Source of the DNA: Cliona cf. orientalis | Taxonomy: Eukaryota > Porifera > Demospongiae > Clionaida > Clionaidae | Assembly: GCA_963930775.1 (NCBI GenBank) | Contig: OZ005689.1 | Span: 2,852,001 to 2,916,000 of the forward strand | Direction of reading: 5' to 3' | Length of the DNA stretch: 64,000 bases | Shown: piece after piece, positions 37,201 to 49,995 of the stretch | Layout: each line of letters starts with the position of its first letter | Numbering within the stretch: position 1 is the stretch's first letter | The notes under the pieces: generated by a model | What the model saw: only the letters and a program-made list of their open reading frames with translations | Told to the model about the DNA's origin: nothing | Databases searched by the model: none | Position numbers and translations under genes: made by a program

Positions 37201-38822
37201 GACCTTGACCTACAGTCATACAGTCAAGTTACCCAGCTGCCATCAATGACCCAGGTTACGCCCAAATTAATCCTACCTCGCATTGCTTAATAACTAATAG
37301 ACATGTATTGTGCTTACTAGATCAAATGTTCTGATATTATGTGCTTGGTACATGTACTTACACAAAGATCAATCACACAAGTTTAATCGGTAAGTTCATT
37401 ATACTCGTGGAGACGGCATGTAATAGCTATTAACTTGGTGTTGCACTAGTATTGATTCTTACTTTTGTCAGCTTGCTAATTCTCACTAAATAAAAAGTTA
37501 TAAAAGTGCATGCACTGTGCATTTATAAAAATAATGGCTTATAAATTATTTTGCTCACAAAATTTGAAAGGTGATAATTATGCGTAAGTCACGCTAGCTT
37601 AATTGAATGGTGTTATTACATAAGCATAGCATTGTATGTTTATGGAATTGTTGGTTTTTTTGCCATTGAATTTCCTTTGTGGCTACTGATTGAACATTAT
37701 TATGTAATAGTACCACATGCATGCCACATCAGCAGATCTACATGTAGTAGCCCTACACACAATTCTTCTTGAAATGAAGTAATCACTGTCTCCTTTATCA
37801 ATTGAGAGCTTGTCAAGGAGCGAAAAAGGCAGTGGTAGTCAGCAAATGTCGCCAGAACTTAGTGAACAAAGTATTTCAACAAAATTCATACAATACTATT
37901 ATTGAAAAAGCTTAAAGGCACCTTGTTTTTAACGTATAAACCAGATATGTAGCAGCTAACGTGGTAACAGACATACGCGCAATGTCATGCACATGCTCAC
38001 AAATAAAATGACTGTCATACACCTCACGCATACATGCACCGAGGGTTAAAGAACTCTGGTGGCATCTCCCTGATAGATATCATCGTAACGGACACACTGA
38101 TTTCCACCTGTATGTTCTATATACATGTATATCTAGCACCTGTGTCTTTGTAACAGGCAAATATAACGCTCGGCGCATGCGCACGAGCGTTACGGTAGTC
38201 TGTTTGTCTGTTTGTGTGTTACCAGTCTACTGACTGGATATAAAGTTTATGCTAGAAAATGAACATACCAGCCAACTTCACGCTGATCTCCAAAGGTTTT
38301 CAACTTTGGGATTTTGCTATAAAGCATTCGTTGAAGAGTTGTGGCTCTATTCATCCTTTTTAGCGTGCGAGTCCGCCATTTTTGTGATATAAATATACTA
38401 TTTCCACGTGCCTAAGCTGTCTATTAATAGCACATACTATATATCTATTTATACCACTTACTATTAATAGGTACCCACGTGGTACATCGCGCATGCGCTA
38501 TATAAAGCTCATCTCCTAGTTCACAGCCTAGCGCCTAAGTGGAAAGAATTTGTGTATCTGTGGTACGTTTGTTTTGTCTCACTCTCTGTTTCAAGATTGT
38601 TAACCCCCTGAGCATAAAAATAGTGCACTGCATATACACAGCAGACAGTTTTACATACCTGCTTGTACTGTGCCTATATAACTTTCTATCATAAGTATAG
38701 CTAATCATAGAGTACTGTAGTGTTTGATCTCCATTCCATGTGGCATTCCGCCGAGCGTTTTGCACCATGGTGCTTCATTATTACAGTACAACATTGAAAG
38801 TAGCAGATTTCTGCTAAAATAA

Positions 38823-40139
38823 TTACATGGCAGCTGTTTTTGCGTGGCCATAGGCAACATTCTCTTTTGTGCTAATAGCACTAACTGAAGGTAAAGGATC
38901 TTCATACAGGGATTCCATGTGTGAGCTGCTTGCTTCTCTGTGTGTTGGTTGTAGTTCTTTAATCTTTGTTTTGTTCCTTTGCAAGATGATAACGATGGCT
39001 GTAGTGAAGACCACTGCACTAGTGATCAGTGCCACCACCAGGGAGCTGATGGTAGCTAGATATGCTGTGTTGGTGCTCATATCCACGTTGATTCTGTCCA
39101 GCAATCTTGTAGTAGTTACAATAACTGGGTCACTTTTGTTACCAATAAGAGTCTCACAGAGAACAGTTTGTATAGCAAATGTGCACACACTGTTTTCAGT
39201 TGGTATGTCAGTACAAGTGACATTGGTGTGGTTGGTGGTAGTGGGGCAGCTGCCACAGTTTGATGCTAGGATGTTGTAGTGGATAGTGGCAGGACAGTCA
39301 GAGGCAACTGGACTCCAGCTGAATGTAAGATACCATGAAACAAAGTTGGCAGTGCTGATAAAGAGTTTATTTGGTGGTGGTAACTGACCTGCAGTGATAA
39401 CTATATGTCTGATCAACAGCGTGAATAGCATATACAAATAGCTAATAAGATTCTTCCTAATATATTGCTGGACTGCAATATAATTATCGTACAAGAGCGG
39501 TGCTCTATTACCTAAAATTATTGTAGAAAATTTAATCATAATATTTCGGCCATCCAAGGCATCATAAGCGCATGTGATAGTCTTTCCAGCAGTTTCTGGA
39601 GTGATGGTGACATTGAGCTGTGAAGTGTAGTTGTTGCCTTGAACACCAAGACTTTGTCCCACTATAGCTCCATTGTTACAAGTGCCAAATGAGCCTCCTG
39701 TTGGATGGTGGGGTAGTAGTATCTCATTTTGTAGGCAGCCACTAAAAGCAGTTCCACTCCAGACAGTAGCTCCAGTAAGACTTCCCTGAACAGTACACCT
39801 GTAGGTTAGCTTATCACCAGGACAGACACATTCATTCACAGTCTCACAACCTGGTATGGCTTCTGACATATTACCTACAATAATTATTATAGGCATATGC
39901 TGCTAGAACGTGATAAACTACTGTTCTTTTAGTTACCCAGTAACTGCTAGTGGCTATTGATTAGCTAGCTGAAAAAAATATCCTATGATGGTTTTTAGTA
40001 TTATTCCACATGATTTTGTTGATTTCTTACTTGATATGATGTTATAATAAAGAAGCAGAAAAATCAAGCTCCAGGTTGATCCACCCGGCCGTACTAATAT
40101 AAACGTAGATCCATAGCGTCCTGCAGTAAACAGAGCCAT
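38823..40139 (-). CDS. Receptor locus 13: intact Ig-FN3 receptor, subfamily C
   Basis: Exons 40031-40139 (leader ending STWSLIFLLLYYNIIS), 39512-39874 (Ig), 38823-39388 (FN3/TM/tail). Predicted 345 aa. Ig: ECVCPGDKLTYRC, TVWSGTAFSGC, AGKTITC. FN3: LPPPNKLFISTANF, LTFSWSPVASDCP, CGSCPTTTNHTNVTC, CTFAIQTVLCE. TM: ISSLVVALITSAVVFTTAIV. Tail: LYEDPLPS, NVAYGHA. The 123-bp Ig-FN3 intron is a multiple of three and has no stop, so an unspliced message would encode 41 extra residues between the domains. Its 5' end lies about 340 bp from the left end of the transposon. Confidence 0.9.
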
Positions 40140-40482
40140 TTGTAGCTACTTTTCTCCCATCCTCCTGCCTTTAGTTTGAAGCAAGACTCTAGAGCGCTTA
40201 GCTATTGAGTGTCATCCACAAAATTGAACGTTTTTTTCCAAAATAATAAGAAAATTATCATAGTGCTAATAGTGTTGACATATTATGGTCTATGTTTACT
40301 GTTGATTCATACAGCCGTTTAGCATTGTGTAAGCATAATATTGTTTATACAAGAGTGCTTTTCCTTTGTTACTGAAACTTGCTTTCCCTTTGTGATTGTC
40401 ATGTGAATTCTACAAGATCCTGGTGCTGCTCACCTGAACCTGAACCCAATTAATATGCGTGTAGTTAACAAGTTAGAATTAA

Positions 40483-40525
40483 AACACATTCTCTTTTATT
40501 TTGTCCAATTCTCTTTTGCAGGATT
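40483..40525 (+). repeat. Left terminal inverted repeat (43 bp)
   Basis: Starts AACACATTCTCTTTTATTTT and ends TTTTGCAGGATT. Identical to the reverse complement of 53384-53426. Preceded by TTAA. Confidence 0.95.
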
Positions 40526-40736
40526 TGAAGTAAATTGAATGATTCTGCTAGCATTAATTAATATTACTGATCAAAATTAGCCACTTTGTCAGCATTGCTG
40601 ATTATAAATCATATCAATATTACCTCCAAAATGCATTTTGTAATAATCAGAGTATTAACATGGTGTATTGTAAGCATTGCTAGATGATAACAAATCTACT
40701 ATAAATTCACTCTCTCAAGATATTATGTAAGCTTAT

Positions 40737-43700
40737 TCAGTGATTTCTGCTTCTTATCTCAGCATAAGCTTTCTTAAGATGCTCGATACTCCTTTTTCGT
40801 AGGTGATTAGTGGTGGTCAGTTCAAAATCAAATAAAATGATCGATGCTTTTGGAATGGTGTCTGTCCAATCAACCATTTTCCTCTTGTTTCTTGGATCCC
40901 TCTGCTTTGCGACCCTCCAGGATTTGCTGTATTCTCCCTCTAGCCACACAATTTCAACTTCTTCATTCAGAACCTTCAGCACTTTCCCCAGCAATGGCTC
41001 CTTATCGCAATTTTCGCAATCAACAGCGACAAGATGGCCAATTTCCACCAAGGAAGTATCACTTACAGCTTGCACTGCATGCTGTTTGCTGCGGTAGGTG
41101 CCATTATACATCTGAAATGACCAAAAGTTTGTAAAATGTATAATTATTATATAGTATACCCTTACTTGCTACCTAAATTTAGGTAACTGCTGCAATTCAG
41201 GCACCAATAACCTTAACAAACAGGGGTGTGGTAGGTACAGCTACCTAAATTTAGGTACCGGCATTGGGGGCTTAGTAGTAACTTTTGTGCGAGTGTGGCT
41301 TTACCTAAATTTAGGTAGCTATACCGATTGCACTAATGCGCATGCGCTGAACTGCGGGCACTAATGCGCATGCGCATGACTCGAATTGGTGTCTCGATAG
41401 GTTGATGGAGGCGCTATCGCAAGGACAATAAATCAGGTGATCGCTCCAAATAAAACAGCTAGGTATTAAAGCTTATTTCTAACGTATAATTATACGTAGA
41501 CCTGATACACACTGTATTAAACACAGCACTGCAGTCTGGATAACGAAGTTTGCAATAATATTGCACTATCTCGTCGACAGTCGATGCAATTTACTAAATG
41601 GAGTGTACTCTCATGTAAGATTAAAGTTGCCAAGGACACTTCAAGTAAATAAAATCGCTATAATACTATAAGGAAGGAGGTGGCTAGGGTTTAGGGCCAT
41701 GATGGTGCTTAAAATATCCTACATGCATACCAGTAATGTCCAGGTATGACTACCATGGGCTACTTTGCTTCGGAGTCCCCAAAATCCAGGATAATACCCA
41801 GAACCAGTTTTGTGATAGTGTTTGCATTAGATTGACTTGTCAATGATAATCATAGAAGTTGCCAATATTTAAGGGGACACTTCAAACAAATTAAATTATA
41901 CTATAAAAGGAAGGAGGACTATAGGGTTTAGGGCCATGATGCTATGAACTTTGAACCATCCTTGAGCTGGTAAGCTTAAAATATCCTACATGCGTACTGG
42001 TAATGACCAGGTATGACTACCTGCAGCTACTTTGACTTTTGTGTGCGTGATGGATCCGGAGTCCCCGAAACCAACTTTATAATAATAGGAGAAAATATTA
42101 TGCATGTAGCTAGTTTTGAAGTGTCCCCTAACAATAGCTGTATAAGATATGAGAGCCATACTAATATCTTATAATATACTTACTCTACAAGGTGGATTCA
42201 ATGTAGCTTCAATCATGGACATTAGACTGGGATCTACTTCATGTTGCGGTTCTGGGATTGTTGATGGACGCTCAGGGTGCTCAACACTATTCCAAATAGC
42301 CTGCATTGCCCAAGCAGCTTCGTGCGTTGAGAGGAGATCATCTAGTTCACGTTCAAGGAATACATCCCAAGCATCAGATGAAGAGGGAGAAATCCATTGC
42401 TTGAATTTTGGAATATCATCCCTCAGCTTATTTACTTCTATTTTATCTGCAGTTGGTGGCAGGATTGGTGGCTCGCCACTAGGCATGTCCTGCATGAAAG
42501 TTCTTATATAGCTTAACAAGTATGGGCACCCACACTCTCATCACCCCATCTACATCCTAAAGCTAGCTGGAAGAGAAAAAATCCGGGCAGTCGCCGGGAA
42601 TCGAACCCAGGCCTAGGGCCACTGACTTGAGCCGCCAGCGCTCTACCACTGAGCCACGACCACCCTTAGGCACCCGAACTCCCCCCTTCCAGCTTTAAGG
42701 GCGAAAGTCAACCCTATACCCAAACTACGTTCATGGAGTCTGCCGGGATAATTAAATCACCAAAGCACAGAGCACCAACCATAGTAATAACATGAAAGTT
42801 CTTAGCTTAACAAGGATGGGCACACACACTCTCATCACCCCATCTACATCCTAAAGCTAGCTGGAAGAGAAAAAATCTGGGCAGCCGCTGGGAATCGAAC
42901 CCAGGGCCACTGACTTGAGCCGCCAGCGCTCTACCACTGAGCCACGACCACCCTTAGGCACCCGAACTCCCCCCCCCCTTCCAGCTTTAAGGGCGAAAGT
43001 CAACCCTATACCCAAACTACGTTCACGGAGTCTGCCGGGATAATTAAATCACCAAAGCACAGAGCACCAACCATAGTAATAACATGAAAGTTCTTAGCTT
43101 AACAAGGATGGGCACACACACTCTCATCACCCCATCTACATCCTAAAGCTAGCTGGAAGAGAAAAAATCTGGGCAGCCGCTGGGAATCGAACCCAGGGCC
43201 ACTGACTTGAGCCGCCAGCGCTCTACCACTGAGCCACGACCACCCTTAGGCACCCGAACTCCCCCCTTCCAGCTTTAAGGACCCTATACCCAAACTACGT
43301 TCATGGAGTCTGCCGGGATAATTAAATCACCAAAGCACAGAGCACCAACCATAGTAATAACATGAAAGTTCTTAGCTTAACAAGGATGGGCACACACACT
43401 CTCATCACCCCATCTACATCCTAAAGCTAGCTGGAAGAGAAAAAATTGGGGCAGCCGCCGGGAATCGAACCCAGGGCCACTGACTTGAGCCGCCAGCGCT
43501 CTACCACTGAGCCATGACCACCCTTAGGCACTCGAACTCCCCCCCCCCCCTTCCAGCTTTAAGGGCGAAAGTCAATCCTATACCCAAACTACGTTCACGG
43601 AGTCTGCCGGGATAATTAAATCACCAAAGCACAGAGCACCAACAATAGTAATAACATGAACGTTCTTAGCTTAACAAGGATGGGCACACACATGAATACA

Positions 43701-46581
43701 TAATTATGTTACACTGAGTGATTGGGGTTTGGTTTGAAATATACTCACATTCAGTGGTAAGATAACTTCATCCTCTTTGCACCAGGGATCACTACTCCAA
43801 CATTTGTAGTAGATTTTCACTTCCCCTTCTGCATCCTTGATAATCTTAAAGCAGTGAGGAGTTGAGTGGCCAGTGAAGGGATTAAGAAAGGGAGTAATCC
43901 AGGTCTTGACATCATGAACAGATGACAGTGTCACCACAGTCGGCTCAGGAGATGTACTCTCTTTTGTAAACTTGATGAGATCTGTAATAATAAATTTTAT
44001 GCTGAAGTTATTATTCATCCAGTAGCAGCTAGTACATCATTAATAATGTACAACAAAAATCAACGGTGAAAATGAGAAAATTCCATGCTAGAATGTCATA
44101 ACAATATTTATAGTGATGGCAGCTGAACTGTACATGTATTAGAGCACCACAGATTCTTCTCTCTATTCATGCCTGCGAGCTAGTATATGTATGCTAGAGC
44201 ACCACAGATATCCTTCATCCCATCAACATTAGTAGTTAAAACAGTTAGACGGAATAACCTAGCTATAGGGCAGTCATGACACCTGGAATTGATCCCAAAA
44301 TTCCCTACTTAATTTGACTACTGCATGAGCTATGCCACCCTCCCGCTCCCATCCCAGGTCATAGTGAGGAATTGCACTTGAGCTATTATAGACAACCCCG
44401 TACTCAAACTGGTGACAAACCTTGGATTGTCTCAATGTTATTCTTTTTTAACTTGTGTGACACTTTTGAAAAGAACTGATCAACATCTTCGTGCGTGTGA
44501 CCAACTGGTAGGAAGTTAATCCTAACCTGCAATAATTGTTATTTGCTCAACATAGATTTTAATGACGAAATCACTGTAAATAAACTTACTTTTTTGAAGA
44601 TTCCTTTTTTTACCAGAAGAGAGCAAAATCCAAGCACATAGCGATTCTTGTTCTCTCTGGAAGTGTTGTCAAGTTGTAGGTAAAGGACAGGAGGAAGTGG
44701 TGCTGAATCACTGATTTTACTCAGCACAGTGCCCAATACTTGTATTGTGAGATTGCTATCATGGGGCCACTGTAGGATGTCGTAGAAGCTATATATGAGC
44801 TTTCCATGTGGTGATCTGTACGTAAAAAGTGAGTTCACAATCAAAGACTTTGGATGTACTCTAGAATTAGCTAGTCTACTTTGCTGCAATAAATGAGAAG
44901 ATTGGAATTTACAGTATCTTAATTTATAGTCACTCCTGCAACTTACAAACCTAGTGTGAACTAGTGCTCCTGTCAGGTGCGTACGGACTCGGTACAAGTT
45001 CTGTGTTGACTTTGTTTCTTGCACCAAAGCTGGGACGTTGGTCTTATTTTGGTCCATGCCATCAATGATGATTGTCACATACTTCTCTGGCTGAGACCGA
45101 GCCTTCTCTTTGTGCAAGTAGTACTTCTTGCGCTCTTGGCTGTATAAAAGTAGGATGATGCTTGTGAGGTTATCAGACATTTGATATAACCAGGTTCAAT
45201 TTAGCTACTGCCTGTAAGCTTTTGAGATTTGGAAGCATGCAAGCTTGCTTACGAAATGATTTGGAGATGTTTCTGAAAATACTCTTGAAATGCAGCTGCT
45301 CCTAACTTCATCCTTTCCTGTGCAAACTTGCAACAGAGATCACACTTAGAGAATCGGCTTTGCTGCATAATCATAGAACATGCCTTAGTGCATATTGATT
45401 TTCAGCAAATTTAAATGCTTGATAGGCATTATCTTGTGCGCATGCTCCAGCAATAAGCCACACCTCTTAATTGACCCACTGCATACACCTCCTGCGCATG
45501 CTCGTTTACTCCATGCGGCGCGCGACCCGGAATTCTAACTTACTTCTGGGATGACTACATGCCGGAAACTCTTGTCCCACAACTTGTAGAACCACGATAG
45601 CGATACGCATTTTTTCTCATCCATCCCTTGCTCTGCTAATTCTTTCTTCATTCTTGCATAAACATCGTGCTTAGTAAGAAAATGAGGCAAATGGATCTGT
45701 TGGATATGTGGCATACGGTCACCAATCTGGCAAAAGAAGCGAGACATCCATGCTTTAGCTTCACTGACTTTTGTTGACTCCACTCGATTTACTGGCTTTC
45801 TCAGAAACTTGATAGCACCTTCCTTAAACTGGTCGTGGAGCTGTTTGTACCGCTTCTGTGAGACACTCAGGACTGAGGTGAAAGCATTGCAGCACAAGAG
45901 TTTACCTTCGATCATGCCCATCAATTCACCATCAGAGGAAGCATTTCTCCCACCAGATATCTGAAAAGAATCAAGAAGGAACTGATTCTGTTCCGTTGTA
46001 TTCTTTAAGGAAAATCTTTCCCTGGATTGTGTAACCTCAACCAAGCTAAGGTTACTTAAGCACTTTCTCTTACAACATGAGGTGCTTAAAAGATCTGCCG
46101 ATGTTATGCTATGTCTTGAGACAGGAGATTCCATGTTGCAACGCTTCCTTTTGTGATTCCTGCGATTTGGTGTGGAATGATTAACAGGAGAATCAACTAG
46201 GACATAATTGTCAATAGACGGTGAGGGAGAGTAGCATACCACTGAAGAAGCTGTTTGTGTGCTCAAGTTCAAGGAAGAGTTGGAGAGTAGATCTAGTGTT
46301 GAAGAATCATATGATATGTCATTGACTTCAGATTGAGCCTGCAGATTTTGGTTTCCGAATATCAAACTTGAAGAGCTTTCATTGAGTTCAATGAGGGAAC
46401 TTGACAATGTACTGCTCGTAGCTGTTTCGTTATTGGCTTCAGATTCCTGATGGAGCAGAGTCTCATCGAAGTAATCACCACTAGTATGAGAAGTTTCATC
46501 AACGAACAACAAACTATCGTCACTAGCAAGAGTACTAGAGTTTCCGCTCACGAAAGTATCGCTAGTAAGGTTACAATTCAT
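40737..46581 (-). CDS. DUF7869-type transposase-like protein of the transposon
   Basis: Exons 45544-46581, 45253-45362, 44951-45139, 44590-44815, 44421-44526, 43749-43981, 42184-42489, 40737-41111; 860 aa, no damage. Residues 1-200 are Ser-rich and disordered. About 270-346 hold SRFFCQIGDRMPH, PHFLTKHDVYARM and SWFYKLWDKSF, and 347-383 a cysteine knot (SKCDLCC). The core reads TIIIDGMDQNKTN (D409), LYLQLDNTSRENKNRY (D495) and INFLPVGHTHEDVDQFFS (E534/D535), which I recognise as the DUF7869 family signature and which has the D...D...E/H spacing of an RNase H-fold nuclease. The exon-3 donor (gtttgt at 44950) was chosen because it joins HTR to SPHGKLIY in frame. The C-terminal exon has IPKASIILFDFELT, often seen at the end of these proteins. 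Role as transposase is inference from motifs and context. Confidence 0.85.
41170..41317. repeat. Left array of a 16-bp perfect palindrome (3 copies)
   Basis: TACCTAAATTTAGGTA at 41170-41185, 41242-41257 and 41302-41317. The inner copy is followed after about 14 bp by GCACTAATGCGCATGCG, which recurs again at about 41,358. Probable binding sites for an element protein (inference). Confidence 0.9.
41630..42130. repeat. Imperfect direct repeat in the last intron of the DUF7869 gene
   Basis: Two copies about 250 bp apart share aaggaagga, tagggtttagggccatgatg, aaaatatcctacatgc and ccaggtatgactac. Confidence 0.75.
42493..43692 (-). repeat. Tandem array of four tRNA-derived (SINE-like) units
   Basis: Four units of about 277-293 bp lie in the intron 42,490-43,748. 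Each holds a tRNA-like block on the minus strand at 42586-42665, 42879-42953, 43171-43245 and 43448-43523. These keep a perfect A box (TGGCTCAGTGG) and B box (GGTTCGATTCC), a D arm GCTC/GAGC and a paired T arm, but position 33 is G, not U, so they are unlikely to be working tRNAs. Copy 1 has a 5-bp insertion in the variable region. Each unit also carries a C tract of 6-10 bases. Confidence 0.85.
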
Positions 46582-47133
46582 TTTCGCTCGAAGACGCTAC
46601 TATACTACTAGCGACGTAGCTAATTCAGTATCAGTAGCTAGCAACAGCAACTTCAATACTGTACATGTGACTTTCTCTTGATATGACAGTAGCTACAGTA
46701 GACAACTGCATGACTGGGTCTTTTCGCGCCAATTTTTGTTGAGACGTACTTACTTACAAAAGTACAAGTGTCCATACAGATATCAGATAGAGGCGCGCCT
46801 ACGAGACTGGCGCGCAATATGCAATATCATAGTGCGACTCGACTGAGCATGCGCACATGTGCTGAATAGCACATGGCAGCGCAAGCGTGCGCACGCGCAA
46901 TCTGCTAGAAGTCCCAAGGCCCTCGCAGCTGCAGAAACCTTCAACGACATTAATAATATTATTAAATTTTTTGTTCTTGCTCGCTAGCTAGCTACCTGCT
47001 GCGCTGCTACCTACCTGACTCGACTGTGACAAAGTGTACGAAGTTACCGGACTGAACTCGACTGAGCAACTCTGATCGAGGACGTACACGCACAGGGACT
47101 GCGGCCGATATTGTGGGATCTGTCAAGTTGAAA
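46582..47133. promoter_or_regulatory. Shared divergent 5' region of the two transposon genes
   Basis: The only gap between the two start codons (552 bp). It is richer in CpG than its surroundings, with GCGCGCC, GAGCATGCGCAC and GCGTGCGCACGCGC stretches around 46,790-46,905. No clear TATA box; a bidirectional promoter is inferred from position. Confidence 0.6.
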
Positions 47134-49963
47134 ATGAGTGGTCATAATTCTAAGCGATGGCACTTCGAATTGGACGATATTGGTGGCGCTGATGGCACAG
47201 TGAAAGGGATAAAAGTCATACGCGGTGGAAAGGAGATACAGAGTCGCAAAGGATTCCCTGTCGGTCACGTAGCTGAATTGCGCTCTCCTTCATCCCGGAA
47301 ATTGTGCAAGCAAGCAGAGAGCTATCTTCCATATGCTGTGGAGGTATGATAATCACGGATTGAATACTGTGATACTGCATGCGCAAGTATTATTTTAATC
47401 CGTATTGAACAGTTAGCTAGCTAGTCAATACTAAACTAAATGTAGCTACAGATCACACTAACTTTGGGTGAGGGGGTATCATTTTAATAATTCTGCCTAC
47501 TGTAGGTTACGTTCGAAGACAAGTCTGCAGTTGTGCTAAACAGGGAGAATTTTGAATGGAACCATGCTACAGCAGCACAATTGAATCAGTGCTTTCGTGA
47601 CACAACTACTGCAGGAGAGTTCATCAGGGAATTTCAAAGGGTGACGACCTTTGATGTTGCTACATTATGCCGTATCCTAAAGAGAGATGTATTGAAGGAA
47701 ATCACTGATGCCTCGGAAACCTCAATGTATGCAAGCTAATTGAGATTCTAAAAATTTGCAACACATATACATGTAGCTAGCTAGCTACTAAGTTTCAATT
47801 CAATATGGTACAGGTTAAGTGATTTAGAAGATACCAATAGCTCACAACTACTGGAGCAATCACAGCAGACAGACATGACCAACAAACGTCCTCGATACGA
47901 AGGAGATGAAGCAGCGTCTTCAAATTCACCACCTAATAAAGTACCGAAACATCAAAACACCCTAGATGATGCTATATTGGCCAAAAGAATTGGTATGTTA
48001 GCAAATTAAGCTTTATGTTTTTATTCAGCTATGATGACTTGTGATGCTATAGCTAGCTATAGTTGTATAGCTATATCCTTGAAGTCACCTTGAATGGGAC
48101 ATCTGTAGTGTGCCACAATGGCTCCATGTGATGTGCTGGAATGGCCATAGCATATAGGGAGGCGCACGCAACAATGGTTCGTTCATGCATACTAATATTA
48201 TACGTATACGCGGTATGGATGGGAGGGGCTGGGGGGTTTGGGGATGGGTTGCCAATGGTTAGCAGGGTTAGTCTCTAGGGTTTATCTATACGTGATATGT
48301 ATGGGAGGGGTGGGGGTTTGGGGATGGGTTGCCAATAGTTAGCAGGGTTAGTCTTTAGGGATTGTCTATGATAGGGGGGAAATAATGATTGGCAGCAGCA
48401 ACAACAGCGGTGGTGTAGTGGTTGGGGCTCTTGTGTGTGGAATAGAATGCAGCGGCTTCAAATCTCGCTTTATGCTTTGATTTTTTTTTCACTTGTCGAA
48501 ATTTTTCTAAGTTCTCGCGAGCCATTCCAGCATGGAGCCAGTATAGCATGCTGCAACTTATTATACCTAGTTGCCCTCTAGTCTCCGGCATGAATAGGCA
48601 CGAGATAAACATGTGCACATGCAATAATATATAATAATTATATAGATATTATCATAATTATTATCTGATCCATGCGCATGCATGCATGTTGCACATGTGC
48701 TGTAGTTCCGTATGCATTCAGTGCACACGTATATCTACAGTTTATGCACACCCATTTGAGGATAATTTTTATACTGCAGGTATACTTGAGCTCCCTGTAA
48801 CCTGCCTATGTGATACCCCTAGTCCAAGGCTTATCCGGAGCCTTGATGGGCAGTTCCTAAAGCATCTGAAGGAAAAAATGGCAGAAGATCCGTCCTCTCC
48901 GGGAGTACCTCCAATAGCTGTGCTTTGTAAAGATGTGAAGGATGCAGCAGATTTCAGTAAACGTTTGAAGGGTGTTTACAAATATGAAGTGCTTGGAGGT
49001 CAGCATACGAGCAAAGCGAGAATAGAGCTGCACGAAGAGCATCCCGACAATCCTCTGTTTGCTACAATTCTTGCAGAGGTTTATGCTGGCCTTAGTGATG
49101 ATGAAGCATTGCGATTGGGTTCAAGACACAATATTAATGGGCATTTTATACACAAAATGACCCATCGTGACTATGTAAGTTTCATTCTAGCCCGTTGCTA
49201 TGCAGTTACTAAGGTATACAAGGTACTGTATATGTGATACAGTCCCTCCTTGTAGGGCTCATGTCCATATGTTTACTATTATACAGTTCCTGAGGGCCAG
49301 GGCAAACATTCATACAGTTCTTGGGGGCTAAAAACATGTTTGTTGTATCCATGGAAACAATGGGCTAGAAAATAGTTATTGACCAATCCCTCGCTTTGTA
49401 TGCAGTATAGAAGCACTCATCCCTCGGGCTTTGCCCTCGGGATTTGTGCTTCTATACTGCATACAAACCTTGGGAGTTGGTCAATAACTATTACTAGTAA
49501 CAATAGGTATAACTATATATCGAGAGTAATAACTAGCTCTGTCGGTTATGTAGGTGGAAGCATGCAGATCTAAGCTGTTTTTGATGGCAAGAGAAATAGG
49601 GTACCAAGGCAATGATACACCGTCACCAAGTGGTGCATGGAAAAAGACATGCATGCAGTGCATTCTCCCAGCAGTAAGTTATAAATTTAATATTGAAGTT
49701 TAAGCAGCTAGGGATGGATAATAATCTTTATTTTCTAGGACATATCAAGATCACAGAAGGATAACATTTTCTCCCAAGCTTGCTTCACCACAGAAGCATG
49801 GGTCCTAGCAACACACGTTATGGATAAATATGAAGAAGGAGGCCTCAAAGATCAAAGGCTTCAGAAAAAGCATTTGGTTTCGAAGCCAGAATTTATGCAG
49901 CAGCATTTCCAATCCATTCAAGCCCTACCTCCATCATTTCAGGTGAATAATGGTACTCTATAT

Positions 49964-49995
<32 letters not shown>

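Larger units (their letters stand above)
32540..38822. other. Long gene-poor stretch with repeats
   Basis: No supported gene in 6.3 kb. It contains an Ig relic (32,818-32,924), a short palindrome with GCGCATGC centre at 33,155-33,181, satellite-like DNA at 35,270-36,760 and short direct repeats at 37,060-37,200. Plus ORFs at 33,403-33,624 and elsewhere show no recognisable domain. Confidence 0.5.

Noticed and set aside
36960-37210. Repeats at 37 kb as a possible CRISPR-like array
   Set aside because: Units and spacings are irregular and degenerate, and this is eukaryotic DNA.
42586-43523. Four functional tRNA genes
   Set aside because: The anticodon loop lacks U33, the acceptor stem relies on several G-U pairs, and the blocks lie inside longer repeated units; tRNA-derived repeats fit better.
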